From NCBI RefSeq assembly GCF_016735695.1, contig NZ_JAERQD010000010.1, positions 1 to 64,000 of the forward strand: a stretch of 64,000 nucleotides of DNA. Direction: 5' to 3'. This DNA is from Microvirga zambiensis WSM3693 (GTDB taxonomy: Bacteria > Pseudomonadota > Alphaproteobacteria > Rhizobiales > Beijerinckiaceae). This document shows positions 25,485-34,761 of this stretch, one piece after another. The notes below the pieces were generated by a model, which was not told the origin of the DNA, did not search any database, and saw only the letters and a list, made by a program, of their open reading frames with translations. Every line of letters starts with the position of its first letter. Positions within the stretch are counted from its first letter, which is position 1. The position numbers and the translations under genes were made by a program.

Positions 25485-26654
25485 TTGACGAGCATTGCCT
25501 CCACCCGCCTCACAGCCGAGATGCAGGCCTGGCGGCATCACCTTCATGCCATCCCCGAGACCGCCTTCGAGGAGTTCAAGACCTCCGATTATGTAGCGGG
25601 TCTGCTGACGGAGTTCGGGCTCGATGTTGCTCGGGGAATCGGCGGAACCGGTGTCGTCGGGAGCCTCACGCGCGGCAGAGGGCGAACGATCGGTCTGCGG
25701 GCAGAGCTCGATGCCCTCGACATCGAAGAGGTTCGAGATCTTCCTTACCGCTCGCGCCATCACGGCAAGATGCATGCCTGCGGCCATGATGGCCATATGG
25801 CGATGCTGCTCGGCGCGGCACGTTATCTTTCGGCTTCCGATACGTTTCGCGGGACAGTCCGTTTCATCTTTCAACCGGCGGAAGAGAACGAGGGCGGCGG
25901 GCTGCGCATGATCGAGGACGGTCTTTTCGACCGGTTTCCGGTCGATGCGGTCTTCGGCATGCACAATTGGCCCGGTATCGAAATGGGCCACATGGCCGTC
26001 CGGTCCGGGCCGATCATGGCAGCCTCGGACATGTTCGAGATCACCGTCACGGGGCAGGGCACCCATGCGGGCATGCCGCATATGGGCTCGGATGCCATCG
26101 TGGCCGCCTCCGCCCTCGTGGCCGCGCTTCAGACCATCACCAGCCGGCGCGTTCACCCGGCGGAGCCGAGCGTGGTCAGCGTCACGCAGATCCACGGCGG
26201 GAACACCTGGAACGGCGTGCCGGCAGAAGTCGTCTTACGCGGAACCGTGCGCTCCTTCGATCCGGGCGTCCGCCACGGCATCGAAGCCGCCATGGGCACG
26301 ATCGCTGCCGGAATCGGCCGGACGCACGGCGTCACGGTCAAGGTGGACTACGATCGGCGCTATCCCGCCACGGTCAATCACCCCGAGGCCGTGGAAACGG
26401 TGGCAAGAATTGCCGCCTCCCTGTTCGGAGCGGCCAATGTCGTCAGGGATGCCTTGCCATCCATGGGAGCCGAGGATTTCTCCTACATGCTTCAGAAACG
26501 ACCGGGATGCTTCGTCTGGCTCGGGGCCGGACCGACCGCCGACGGCCATGTGCTCCATAACGAGCACTACGACTTCAACGACCGGCTGCTTCCGCTCGGC
26601 GCCGAGTTCTGGATCCGGCTCGTGCAATCCGAACTCCCTGTCGAAGGACCATAG
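25485..26654 (+). CDS. M20 amidohydrolase (hippurate hydrolase-like)
   Basis: This ~389-residue M20D metallo-amidohydrolase cleaves N-acyl amino acids (hippurate, N-acetyl or indole-acyl types). The di-metal site is intact: MHACGHDGHMAMLLGAA, QPAEENEGGG with the catalytic Glu pair, GMHNWPG, and the C-terminal SMGAEDFSYML and HNEHYDF. The dimerisation domain includes GQGTHAGMPHMGSDA. TTG at 25485 is the likely start, because GGAG lies 8 bases upstream; no ATG fits. It heads a run of peptide-related genes and is divergent from a LysR regulator. Confidence 0.9.
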   Translation: MTSIASTRLTAEMQAWRHHLHAIPETAFEEFKTSDYVAGLLTEFGLDVARGIGGTGVVGSLTRGRGRTIGLRAELDALDIEEVRDLPYRSRHHGKMHACGHDGHMAMLLGAARYLSASDTFRGTVRFIFQPAEENEGGGLRMIEDGLFDRFPVDAVFGMHNWPGIEMGHMAVRSGPIMAASDMFEITVTGQGTHAGMPHMGSDAIVAASALVAALQTITSRRVHPAEPSVVSVTQIHGGNTWNGVPAEVVLRGTVRSFDPGVRHGIEAAMGTIAAGIGRTHGVTVKVDYDRRYPATVNHPEAVETVARIAASLFGAANVVRDALPSMGAEDFSYMLQKRPGCFVWLGAGPTADGHVLHNEHYDFNDRLLPLGAEFWIRLVQSELPVEGP

Positions 26655-26762
26655 GCTCACCTTATCGAAGATTCCAAAATCAGTATTGGCCCGACACCGA
26701 GCTGCAATCTCAAATTTCCCTACGGTCAAAGGCATCAGCCGAAGCAACGGAGACATCGGCCC

Positions 26763-27557
26763 ATGTATAGAAAGAACACCCTCAAGGAGCGCCTGCGGAA
26801 CGCGGAGAATGTCTTCGGCTGCTGGACCATGCTGGGCAATCCGCACGTGACGGAGATCCTTGCGCTGGCGGGCTTCGATTATCTCATCCTGGACCAGGAG
26901 CACGGCCTCGGCGACCCGACATCCCTGTCGCTGCAATTGCAGGCTGTATCTGCCACGAACACCACGCCGATCGTGCGCGTGCCCTGGAACGATCACGTCT
27001 ATCTCAAGCGCGTGCTCGATGTCGGCGTCGAAGGCGTCATGATTCCGAGCGTCGAGACGGCGGAGGAGGCCCGTGCCGCGGTGGCGGCCTGCCGCTATCC
27101 GCCCCTCGGCCGCCGCGGCACCGCCGCCAGCACGGTCCGCGCCTCGAGCTACGGCATGGCGCCGGATTACGTGTCCACCTGCGCGGACAATCTGCTGATC
27201 GTTCTTCAGATCGAGTCGGCCAAGGGCGTGGAGAACATCGACGAGATCCTCGAGGTCGAGGGCATCGACGTCATGTTCATCGGGCCCTACGATCTCTCGG
27301 GAACGATGGGGCATCTGGGCAACATCAAGCATCCCGAGGTGGCGCGGGCGATCGAGCATGCGGAGAGCCGGATCAAGGCGAAGGGATTGCCGATGGGAAC
27401 CGTCCCGCATCCCGGCTGCACGTGGAAGGATATGTTCGCGCGCGGGTATCAATTCGTGAACGCCGGCAGCGACGTGGCTCGCCTGCGCGACGGCTCGCTC
27501 GTCGACGTCAAGGCATTCCGGGAGATCTACCGGGATCCAAAGCTTTCGGCGGCATAA
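26763..27557 (+). CDS. HpcH/HpaI-type aldolase
   Basis: This 264-residue class II pyruvate aldolase is of the HpaI/RhmA type. It splits 2-keto-4-hydroxy acids into pyruvate and an aldehyde with a divalent metal. Motifs are LILDQEHGLGD (catalytic His), RVPWND (Arg), VLQIESAKGVENIDEIL with the metal-binding Glu, and FIGPYDLSGTMG (Asp). GGAG lies ~10 bases upstream of the ATG. It is on the same strand, 108 bases after the amidohydrolase. Why an aldolase sits among peptide genes is unclear; it may process a keto acid formed by deamination of an imported amino acid. Confidence 0.88.
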   Translation: MYRKNTLKERLRNAENVFGCWTMLGNPHVTEILALAGFDYLILDQEHGLGDPTSLSLQLQAVSATNTTPIVRVPWNDHVYLKRVLDVGVEGVMIPSVETAEEARAAVAACRYPPLGRRGTAASTVRASSYGMAPDYVSTCADNLLIVLQIESAKGVENIDEILEVEGIDVMFIGPYDLSGTMGHLGNIKHPEVARAIEHAESRIKAKGLPMGTVPHPGCTWKDMFARGYQFVNAGSDVARLRDGSLVDVKAFREIYRDPKLSAA

Positions 27558-27698
27558 GAGCAGGGCGAATGCGCGGGAGCTCGTTCTCCCGCGCATAATG
27601 GAGCATGAGGCCAAAGAGCGAAGAAGATGCCGGCACAGGCGCGAACGCTCAGCAGAGGAACTCGGACGGCTGTCCTTGAGCGAAAGTGGAGAGAGCGA

Positions 27699-29222
27699 AT
27701 GGCAAGCAACCCAGATTTCACCCGCCGGCACTTTCTCGGCGGTCTTAGTGCCCTGACGGCGGCAGCAACATTCGGAGGGTCCGGCATCGCCTTTGCCCAG
27801 GCCGTCGGCGATACGCTGGTCGTCGGTCAGACCGGGGACATCATGTCGCTCGATCCAGCCTACCGCCTGGATACGCTGACCGGCATCGTGCAGAAGCATC
27901 TCTACTCCTCCGTCCTGAGTCGAATGCCCGACATGAGCGTCGGGCCGGGCGTTGCCAAGACGGCAGAGCGCGTGTCGCCGACGAAATGGCGTCTCGTGCT
28001 GCGCGAAGGGATGAGGTTCTCCAATGGCGAGCCCGTGGATGCGGAGGCTGTGAAATATACGATCGCGCGTCTCAATGCCGAGGAAACGAAATCTCCGATC
28101 AAGAGCTTCTTCGTCAACCTGAAGTCCGTCGAGATCGAGTCGCCTTATGTGGTGACGATCGAAACCGAAGCGCCCGACGCCCTGTTCCAGGCGCGCATGA
28201 CGAACCTGCAGCTCGTGCCGCCGAAATACACAGCGGGCGTCGGTCTGAAGTTCAACGAGGCGCCGATCGGCTCCGGCCCGTACACGCTCGACCGCTGGCG
28301 CCGTAACGAGGAGGTTGTCCTCCTTGCGAACCCGACCTACGGCGGCGAGGTGAAGCCGAAATACAAGCGCATCGTGTTCCGTCCGGTGCCGGAGGAAATC
28401 GCACGCATCTCGGCCGTCAAGACCGGTGCCGCGCATCTCGTAACGTCGCTGTCGCCCAATCAGGCCGCGAGCCTGTCGAGCAACGAGGACGTCCAGGTGC
28501 TCAAGGTCGAGAGCAACCGCGTCATGGTGGTTCAGTTCAACCCCTTTGCGGAGCCGGCGACGAACCCGCTGTTCCGCCGCGCCGTGGGGCTGGCGATCAA
28601 CCGCGACGAGCTGATCAAGGGCCTGATGAAGGGCTATGCGAGCCCGGTCAAGACGATCTACGCATCGTCGATCCAGGGCGTGCCGGCCGATGCGCAGGGC
28701 GATTTCCCGTACAATCCCAACGAGGCCAAGAAGATCATCGAGGATCTCGGTCTCAAGGGGAAGGAGATCGAGCTGGCAGGTGCTGCGGGGCGCTACCCCC
28801 TCGACAGAGAGACGGCGCTCGCCGTCGGCGCTCAGTTGCGGCGGGTTGGGCTCGATGTCAAAGTGCGGACGGAGGAGTACGGATCCTTTGCCACCAAGAT
28901 CAAGTCGAATACGGTCGCGCCGATCTTCATCCAGCCGCACGGCAATGTCTGGCTCGATCCGCTGCCGCAGATCATCGCCTTCTTCTACAGCAAGGGCCAT
29001 TGGTCGGGCTGGAAGGAGCCGGCTCTCGACGCCATGATCGACAAGGCAAACCAGGCGGACGGGCCCGAGCGCGTCGCCCTCGTCGGGCAGCTGATCAAGA
29101 AGCTCAGGGACGATGCCTCCGCCGTTCCCCTGTTCGCGCATGAGGTCGTCTACGCCGCCGCGCCCTCGCTGAAATGGCGCCCGCGTGCCGATGACCTCAT
29201 CGTCGCCGAGGAAATCGGATGA
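27699..29222 (+). CDS. peptide-type ABC binding protein (SBP family 5), Tat-exported
   Basis: This 507-residue extracytoplasmic binding protein is of the DppA/OppA family. The N-terminus carries the twin-arginine motif TRRHFLGG followed by a hydrophobic stretch ending in AFAQA. Family landmarks are GDIMSLDPAYRLDT, the WRLVLREGMRFSNGEPVDAEAVKYTI segment near residue 90-115, and APIGSGPYTLDRW near 190. GGAGAGAG lies before the ATG at 27699. Its stop overlaps the start of the M20-like gene by 4 bases (ATGA), so it belongs to one operon with that gene and dppBCDF. Confidence 0.93.
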   Translation: MASNPDFTRRHFLGGLSALTAAATFGGSGIAFAQAVGDTLVVGQTGDIMSLDPAYRLDTLTGIVQKHLYSSVLSRMPDMSVGPGVAKTAERVSPTKWRLVLREGMRFSNGEPVDAEAVKYTIARLNAEETKSPIKSFFVNLKSVEIESPYVVTIETEAPDALFQARMTNLQLVPPKYTAGVGLKFNEAPIGSGPYTLDRWRRNEEVVLLANPTYGGEVKPKYKRIVFRPVPEEIARISAVKTGAAHLVTSLSPNQAASLSSNEDVQVLKVESNRVMVVQFNPFAEPATNPLFRRAVGLAINRDELIKGLMKGYASPVKTIYASSIQGVPADAQGDFPYNPNEAKKIIEDLGLKGKEIELAGAAGRYPLDRETALAVGAQLRRVGLDVKVRTEEYGSFATKIKSNTVAPIFIQPHGNVWLDPLPQIIAFFYSKGHWSGWKEPALDAMIDKANQADGPERVALVGQLIKKLRDDASAVPLFAHEVVYAAAPSLKWRPRADDLIVAEEIG

Positions 29223-30649
29223 CCCTTGAGGCGTCTGACGAGGCGAGGCTGATCGCCTGGATCGAGCGGAGGGCGGATCTCTCACTCGAAGAGATCCGGC
29301 GCTCGATCCGGCAGCCGAGCGTCAGCCAGACGGGGGAGGGGATCGCGGAGATGGCCCAATGGACGCGGGCCTATCTGCAGGAACTCGGAGCGCAGGCCCG
29401 GCTGGTGCCGGGCCGCCACGCTCCGATCGTGGAAGGCGAACTCATCGCCGATCCGCAGGCTCCGACCTTGCTGCTCTACGACCTCTATGACGTGCAGCCG
29501 GCCGCAGGCCAGGCGGGATGGAACGTGGAGCCCTTCGCCGCCGAGATCGTTCCCGAGGCGAACGGGCGGCAGCGCCTTGTCGGCAGAGGCACCTTCAACT
29601 CCAAGGGGCCTCTGTTCGGGACGCTCGCCGTTCTCAAAGCTTTTCGCGAAGCCGGGATCCAACCTCCGGTGAATGTCCGCTTCCTGATCGAAGGTGAAGA
29701 GGAAATCGGTAGCCCATCCCTGCCGGGATATATCGACGAGAACCGGGATACGCTTACGCGGTGCGATGCCGCCTTCATTCCCTATTTCGGCACGACGGGT
29801 GCCGGCCATACGATTCTGCGTCTGGGATTCAAAGGTCTTGTCCTCCTGGAGTTCAAGGTTACGGGAGGCGCCTGGGGCGGTCCGGTCGCGGGCGATCTTC
29901 ATGCCCTGCATGGCGCCCTCGTCGCGAGCCCCTCGTGGCAGCTTGTGCAGGCGCTCGCAACGCTCGTCGACCGTCAGGAGAGGATCGTTGTCGACGGCCT
30001 CGACGCTGTGACGCCGCATCCGACCGAGCTTGAGCAACGGCTCATCGACACCGTGGCGAAGGTCCATGATTTCGAAGCCTATCGCGCGGAAATCCGCGGC
30101 GCGCGCCTGAAATCCGATGCACCGCCGCGGGACCTCCTGACCGAACTCATGTTCTCCTGCACGCTCAACATCGACGCGCTCAAGGCGGGAAAGGTCGAGG
30201 AGGGGCACGACCCGGCGACCATCATTCCCCGCACTGCCAGCGCATATGCCGATCTGCGCGTCCTGCCCCGCATGGATCCGAACGTGGTGGTGAGCCTGAT
30301 CCGGCAGCATCTCGACAGGCGCGGATTCGAGCATGTGGAGATTATCGTTCGATCCGCATATCCGGCATCGAGCAGCGCGGCGGACGAGCCGGTGGTGAGA
30401 GCCCTGGCCGAGGCATGCCGCGACCACGGCGCCGATCTGCGGATCTATCCGCTCCATGCGGGTGCTGCGCCCATGTACCTGTTCTCGCAGGTGCTGGGCC
30501 TGCCTTACGCATTCGGTGGAATCGGTCACGGCGCCGGATCGCATGGGCCGAACGAGTACATCATGGTCGATGACATCGTGTCGTTCATGAAATCGGTGGC
30601 GACGTTCTTTTACCGCTTCTCCCGCTATCAGCGAGACAAACGATGTTGA
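29219..30649 (+). CDS. M20-family peptidase homologue with substituted metal ligands
   Basis: This 476-residue protein has the full M20 dipeptidase architecture, but the first zinc ligand in the usual GHYDVQP motif is Leu89 (YDLYDVQPA) and the bridging Asp of GRGxxDxKG is Asn127 (GRGTFNSKG). The Glu pair (EGEEEIGS) and C-terminal His (GAGSHGPNEY) remain. It may be a non-hydrolytic binder or use a different metal site. It overlaps the upstream binding-protein gene by 4 bases and the downstream dppB by 7, an unusually tight coupling to the importer. No signal peptide is seen, so it is cytosolic. Confidence 0.85.
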   Translation: MTLEASDEARLIAWIERRADLSLEEIRRSIRQPSVSQTGEGIAEMAQWTRAYLQELGAQARLVPGRHAPIVEGELIADPQAPTLLLYDLYDVQPAAGQAGWNVEPFAAEIVPEANGRQRLVGRGTFNSKGPLFGTLAVLKAFREAGIQPPVNVRFLIEGEEEIGSPSLPGYIDENRDTLTRCDAAFIPYFGTTGAGHTILRLGFKGLVLLEFKVTGGAWGGPVAGDLHALHGALVASPSWQLVQALATLVDRQERIVVDGLDAVTPHPTELEQRLIDTVAKVHDFEAYRAEIRGARLKSDAPPRDLLTELMFSCTLNIDALKAGKVEEGHDPATIIPRTASAYADLRVLPRMDPNVVVSLIRQHLDRRGFEHVEIIVRSAYPASSSAADEPVVRALAEACRDHGADLRIYPLHAGAAPMYLFSQVLGLPYAFGGIGHGAGSHGPNEYIMVDDIVSFMKSVATFFYRFSRYQRDKRC

Positions 30650-31560
30650 CCTATCTTGCCAGACGGAGCCTCCTCGTCATCGTCACGATCACCGGCGTCA
30701 TGACGATCCTCTTCGGTCTGCAGAAACTCGCCGGCGATCCCACCATCTTTCTCCTTCCGCCCGAGGCGACGGAAACCGAGCGTCTGAACCTCCTGCGGCA
30801 GCTCGGCCTCGATCGGCCTCTCATCATCCAATACATTTCATTCCTGACCAATGCCGCGACCGGGAATATCGGCCTGTCGTGGAAGTACAATCAGCCAGCG
30901 CTGCCCATCGTGCTCGAGGCCTTTCCCGCCACGATCCTTCTTGCCACGTCGGCCCTTGCATTCAGCATTCTTACGGCCGTTCCGCTCGGTATTCTGGCAG
31001 CGCTCAGGCGCGACACCTGGGTCGACACCTTCGCGAGCGGCATTGCCGTGATAGGTCAGGCGATGCCCGTATACTGGTCGGGGCTGCTGTTCATCCTGCT
31101 GTTCAGCACCACGCTGCGATGGCTTCCATCCATGGGCAGCGAGGGATGGCTGGCCTTGATCCTCCCCGCTATCACTCTGGGCCTGAACACCATGGCCCGC
31201 ATCATGCGCATCACGCGCTCGTCGATGCTCGATGTGCTCGGTCAGGATTACGTGAGAACCGTCCGAGCCAAAGGCATTCCCGAATATACCATCCTGTTCA
31301 AGCATGGCCTGCGCAATGCTGCGGTCCCGATCGTTGCGCTGATCGGGCTGCAGCTCGGCGGCCTTCTCGGCGGCGCCGTCCTCATCGAAACCGTCTTCTC
31401 CTGGCCGGGCGTCGGGAGACTGGCCGTCAATGCCGTCTACTCCCGCGATTTCCCGCTCGTGCAGTCGGTGGCGCTCATGGTCACGATTACGTTCTCACTC
31501 GTGAACATGTTCGTCGATGTACTCTGCGCGATGCTCAACCCTCAAATCCGATTGAATTGA
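30643..31560 (+). CDS. dppB: peptide ABC permease DppB-type
   Basis: This 305-residue inner-membrane permease has about six helices, the DppB opening MLTYLARRSLLVIVTITGVM, and the cytoplasmic EAA-type loop with LGQDYVRTVRAKGIPEYTILFKHGLRN that docks the ATPases. The periplasmic loop includes LGLDRPLIIQYISF and GLSWKY. It overlaps the M20-like gene by 7 bases and is followed by dppC after 12 bases. It is the channel half of the peptide importer whose binding protein is at 27699. Confidence 0.93.
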   Translation: MLTYLARRSLLVIVTITGVMTILFGLQKLAGDPTIFLLPPEATETERLNLLRQLGLDRPLIIQYISFLTNAATGNIGLSWKYNQPALPIVLEAFPATILLATSALAFSILTAVPLGILAALRRDTWVDTFASGIAVIGQAMPVYWSGLLFILLFSTTLRWLPSMGSEGWLALILPAITLGLNTMARIMRITRSSMLDVLGQDYVRTVRAKGIPEYTILFKHGLRNAAVPIVALIGLQLGGLLGGAVLIETVFSWPGVGRLAVNAVYSRDFPLVQSVALMVTITFSLVNMFVDVLCAMLNPQIRLN

Positions 31561-31572
31561 ACGGGGATCGAC

Positions 31573-32403
31573 ATGTCGAAGAAAGGTCTCGTCGGATTTG
31601 GCATCCTTTTCCTGGTGATCGTTGCGGCGATCACGGCCCCGTGGATTTCCCCGTTCGATCCCAATGCCCAAGACATCATCAATAGCCTTGCCGCGCCGCT
31701 CGCCGAGGGGAGCGAAGGTGGCATTCATCTCCTTGGCACGGACCGGCTGGGGCAGGATGTCATGAGCCGCATCATCTACGGCACGAGGGTGTCGCTGACG
31801 GTCGCGTTCGGCGCCGTAGGGGTGTCGGCCCTGATCGGCATTCCACTCGGGCTCGCGGCAGGGTTCATGAATCGCTCCATCGAGTCGCTGGTCCTCGTCG
31901 CCACCGATATCGTCCTCTCGATCCCGTTCATCCTCCTTGCTCTCGTTCTCATGAGCGTGCTCGGCGCCAGCCTGACCAACCTCATCATCGCCTTTGCCGT
32001 CGTGCGCTGGGCGCAGTTCGCCCGGGTGACCTATTCGTTGTCCCTCGAGCTGCGGGAAAAGGAATATGTCCTGTCCTGCAAGGCAGCGGGCATTTCGTTG
32101 CCGCGGACGCTTGCCGTTCACGTCCTGCCCAACATGGTCGGACCCCTGATGGTGGTGGCGACCCTTGAGCTCGCTTATGCGATCCTGATGGAATCCGGTC
32201 TCTCTTTCCTAGGCCTGGGCGCTCCACCGGAGACGCCGTCCTGGGGTGGAATGCTGCAAGAGGGACGCAACGAGCTCGACACGGCCTGGTGGCTCACGGC
32301 GGCTCCGGGGATCGCCATCATGGCGACCGCCATCGGGTACAACTTCGTCGGAGATTGGATCCGCGATCGTCTCGATCCGCGCCTGCAGGGAGTGCTGCGA
32401 TGA
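31573..32403 (+). CDS. dppC: peptide ABC permease DppC-type
   Basis: This 276-residue second permease is of the DppC/OppC type. It has HLLGTDRLGQDVMSRIIYGTRVSL near residues 55-80, the EAA loop LELREKEYVLSCKAAGISL, and the C-terminal PPETPSWGGMLQEGRNEL segment. The signature LSFLGLG is present. The stop overlaps the dppD ATG by 4 bases. It forms the heterodimeric channel with DppB. Confidence 0.93.
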   Translation: MSKKGLVGFGILFLVIVAAITAPWISPFDPNAQDIINSLAAPLAEGSEGGIHLLGTDRLGQDVMSRIIYGTRVSLTVAFGAVGVSALIGIPLGLAAGFMNRSIESLVLVATDIVLSIPFILLALVLMSVLGASLTNLIIAFAVVRWAQFARVTYSLSLELREKEYVLSCKAAGISLPRTLAVHVLPNMVGPLMVVATLELAYAILMESGLSFLGLGAPPETPSWGGMLQEGRNELDTAWWLTAAPGIAIMATAIGYNFVGDWIRDRLDPRLQGVLR

Positions 32404-33407
32404 ACGCGCCGGTCTTTCAGATGCGCAATGTCAGCATCGACCTCGACAGCCCGAAGACTCCGGCACGCCGGATCGCCAACGGGATCGATCTCGAACTGCA
32501 TCGCGGCAAGACGCTGGCCCTCGTGGGTGAAAGCGGTTGCGGAAAATCCGTGACAGCTCTGTCGGCGATGAATCTCCTCTCGGCCCCTCTCAGGATCAGC
32601 GAGGGTTCCATCCTCCTGGAAACCGAAGCGGGTCGGGAAGACATCGCGAGGTTGAACCCTTCGGGATCGCAGATGCGGGCCATTCGCGGGCGCCGCATCG
32701 CGATGATCTTCCAGGATCCGATGACGGCGCTCGATCCTGTCTATACCGTCGGCGATCAGATCACCGAAAGCCTGTGCCAGCATCTCGGCCTGTCCCGCAA
32801 GGATGCTTGGAAAAGGGCAGTCGAGCTTTTAAGGCTAGTCGGCATCCCGGCGCCCGAGCAGCGCGCCAGGAACTATCCCTTCCAGCTCTCGGGCGGAATG
32901 CGCCAGCGCGTGATGATCGCCATCGCGATCGCCTGTTCTCCAAGTGTCCTGATCGCAGACGAGCCGACCACGGCACTCGATGTCACTGTCCAGGCTCAGA
33001 TCCTGGAACTTCTGCGCGGGCTTGGCGAAGACCTTGGAATGGCGACCCTTCTCATCACCCACGATCTGGGAGTCGTTGCCGAGAATGCGGACGAGGTCAT
33101 CGTCATGTATCGCGGTTACGTGGTCGAGAAGGCCGGTGTCGATGCTTTGTTCGACAATCCGGCTCATCCCTATACCCAGGGTCTCATGGCGTCCCTGCCG
33201 CCAGCGGATGGAGAGCGGATCGAGCTGACGCCCATCCCCGGCCAGGTTCCAGCGATCACCGAGGATATCGTCGGCTGTCCCTTCGCCAGCCGGTGCCCTC
33301 ATGTCATGCCGAAATGCGGTGAGACGATGCCTGCCCTTGGCGCAATCTCCTCCGAGCAGTCGGTGGCCTGCTGGCTGTATCCTGCTGCCGCGGAGGCTCG
33401 CCCATGA
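32400..33407 (+). CDS. dppD: peptide ABC ATPase DppD-type
   Basis: This 335-residue ATPase has Walker A GESGCGKS, the family segment [20 protein letters not shown], signature [15 protein letters not shown], Walker [21 protein letters not shown], and the C-terminal oligopeptide-family extension with the Cys-rich [15 protein letters not shown] that may hold an iron-sulphur cluster. The ATG at 32400 overlaps the dppC stop (ATGA). The stop overlaps dppF by 4 bases. Confidence 0.95.
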   Translation: MNAPVFQMRNVSIDLDSPKTPARRIANGIDLELHRGKTLALVGESGCGKSVTALSAMNLLSAPLRISEGSILLETEAGREDIARLNPSGSQMRAIRGRRIAMIFQDPMTALDPVYTVGDQITESLCQHLGLSRKDAWKRAVELLRLVGIPAPEQRARNYPFQLSGGMRQRVMIAIAIACSPSVLIADEPTTALDVTVQAQILELLRGLGEDLGMATLLITHDLGVVAENADEVIVMYRGYVVEKAGVDALFDNPAHPYTQGLMASLPPADGERIELTPIPGQVPAITEDIVGCPFASRCPHVMPKCGETMPALGAISSEQSVACWLYPAAAEARP

Positions 33408-34462
33408 CCGACCGGCTTCGCATCAGCGATCTCAAGGTCCATTATCCGGTTCGTAAAGGCTTGCTGCGGCGGGTCGTCGGCGCGGTCCGGGCGGTGGATG
33501 GTGTGAGCCTGTCGATTCCGACCGGCGCAACCTTCGGCCTCGTCGGAGAGAGCGGCTGCGGCAAGAGCTCCCTCGCGAGAGCCATTCTTCAGCTGCAAAA
33601 GCCGAGCGGAGGCAGAATCCTTTTCCGGGCGGAGGGGCAGGACGATGCGGCGACGGACCTGACAGCGCTGAGCCCGCGCAGGCTGCGTGCCTTGCGGCGG
33701 GAGATGCAGATCGTCTTTCAGGATCCCTATTCGGCACTCAACCCGCGTTTGCGCGTGAAGACGATTCTCGATGAGCCCCTGCGGGCAATGGAAACTTTAA
33801 GCCGTGCGGAGCGCCGCGCGCGGATCGTGCGAAGTCTCGAGGCTGTCGGCTTGACGGAGGCTGCTCTGGAGAGATTCCCGCACCAGTTCTCGGGCGGTCA
33901 GCGCCAGCGTATCGCGATCGCCCGCGCGCTCCTCTCGAACCCGAACTTCATCGTCCTCGACGAGCCGGTCTCGGCGCTCGACGTGTCCGTTCGCGCACAG
34001 ATTCTCAATCTTCTCATTCAACTGCAGCGCCAGCTCGGACTGACCTATCTCTTCGTCTCTCACGATCTGTCAGTGGTCAAATATCTCTGCGATCAAGTTG
34101 CCATCATGTATCTCGGGCGCATCGTCGAGAGCGGGCCGACTGCGGAGATTTTTGCCAATCCCCTTCACCCCTATACCAAGCTTCTTCTCGCCGCCGTACC
34201 GGTGCCGAAGCCCCGGCGCGGCAGGAAAGCCGTGAAGCTGCAGGGCGATCCACCGAGCCCCATGAACATTCCCGACGGTTGCCCGTTTCACACCCGCTGC
34301 CCATCGGCGACGGAGGAATGCCGGAAGAGCGTGCCGTACCTCCGCGAACTTGGGTCCGCCCATGTGGTGGCATGCCATCATGCGGAGCGCTTGACCGCAC
34401 AGGAGAGTGTGGCCGCTGCCGGTAATCCGAAGAGCATGATCCCGGTTCGCGCGTCGGCTTGA
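33404..34462 (+). CDS. dppF: peptide ABC ATPase DppF-type
   Basis: This 352-residue second ATPase begins RLRISDLKVHYPVRKGLLRRVVG, typical of DppF. It has Walker [27 protein letters not shown], signature FSGGQRQRIAIARAL, Walker B IVLDEPVSALDVSVRAQIL, and the C-terminal Cys-containing GCPFHTRCPSATEEC. It completes SBP-M20-dppBCDF as one operon. The following 299-base gap suggests the transcript ends here. Confidence 0.95.
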   Translation: MTDRLRISDLKVHYPVRKGLLRRVVGAVRAVDGVSLSIPTGATFGLVGESGCGKSSLARAILQLQKPSGGRILFRAEGQDDAATDLTALSPRRLRALRREMQIVFQDPYSALNPRLRVKTILDEPLRAMETLSRAERRARIVRSLEAVGLTEAALERFPHQFSGGQRQRIAIARALLSNPNFIVLDEPVSALDVSVRAQILNLLIQLQRQLGLTYLFVSHDLSVVKYLCDQVAIMYLGRIVESGPTAEIFANPLHPYTKLLLAAVPVPKPRRGRKAVKLQGDPPSPMNIPDGCPFHTRCPSATEECRKSVPYLRELGSAHVVACHHAERLTAQESVAAAGNPKSMIPVRASA

Positions 34463-34761
34463 TCTTAGAGACGACCGAAGACGGAAGCCTCGGCATCGAA
34501 ATTATGCCCGACAACTCTATGAGCGGGACCGAGGGTCCGAGCTTGGCCGCGAGAGCATATAGCCCTGACCTATACTTCATCCAAATGTTTGAATTTTTCG
34601 CAGTTTTTCTCCTGCGTAAGATGACCTGAAGACGCCGGCACTGACCAAGTTCAGGACGGTTTCGGGCGATCGTGCCTGGAGCGGCCATCCTACTGATCTT
34701 GGCTGAGAGACAGATCAAACGCATCCGGCGTCTCAATGAGGATCACCTTCGGGAGAGGCAG
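34463..34761. other. gap before the amino-acid importer genes
   Basis: This 299-base gap has no gene. It holds a short hairpin GGACC/GGTCC near 34525 and an AT-rich stretch (about 34570-34615, TTTGAATTTTTCGCAGTTTT) that is the likeliest promoter for the next unit. No clear operator or repeat is seen. Confidence 0.35.

Noticed and set aside
26235-29285. A 1,016-codon open frame on the minus strand
   Set aside because: It lies antisense to the M20 amidohydrolase, aldolase and peptide SBP, all of which have clear motifs and ribosome sites. Long antisense frames are a normal by-product of high-GC codon use, and the translation shows no domain.
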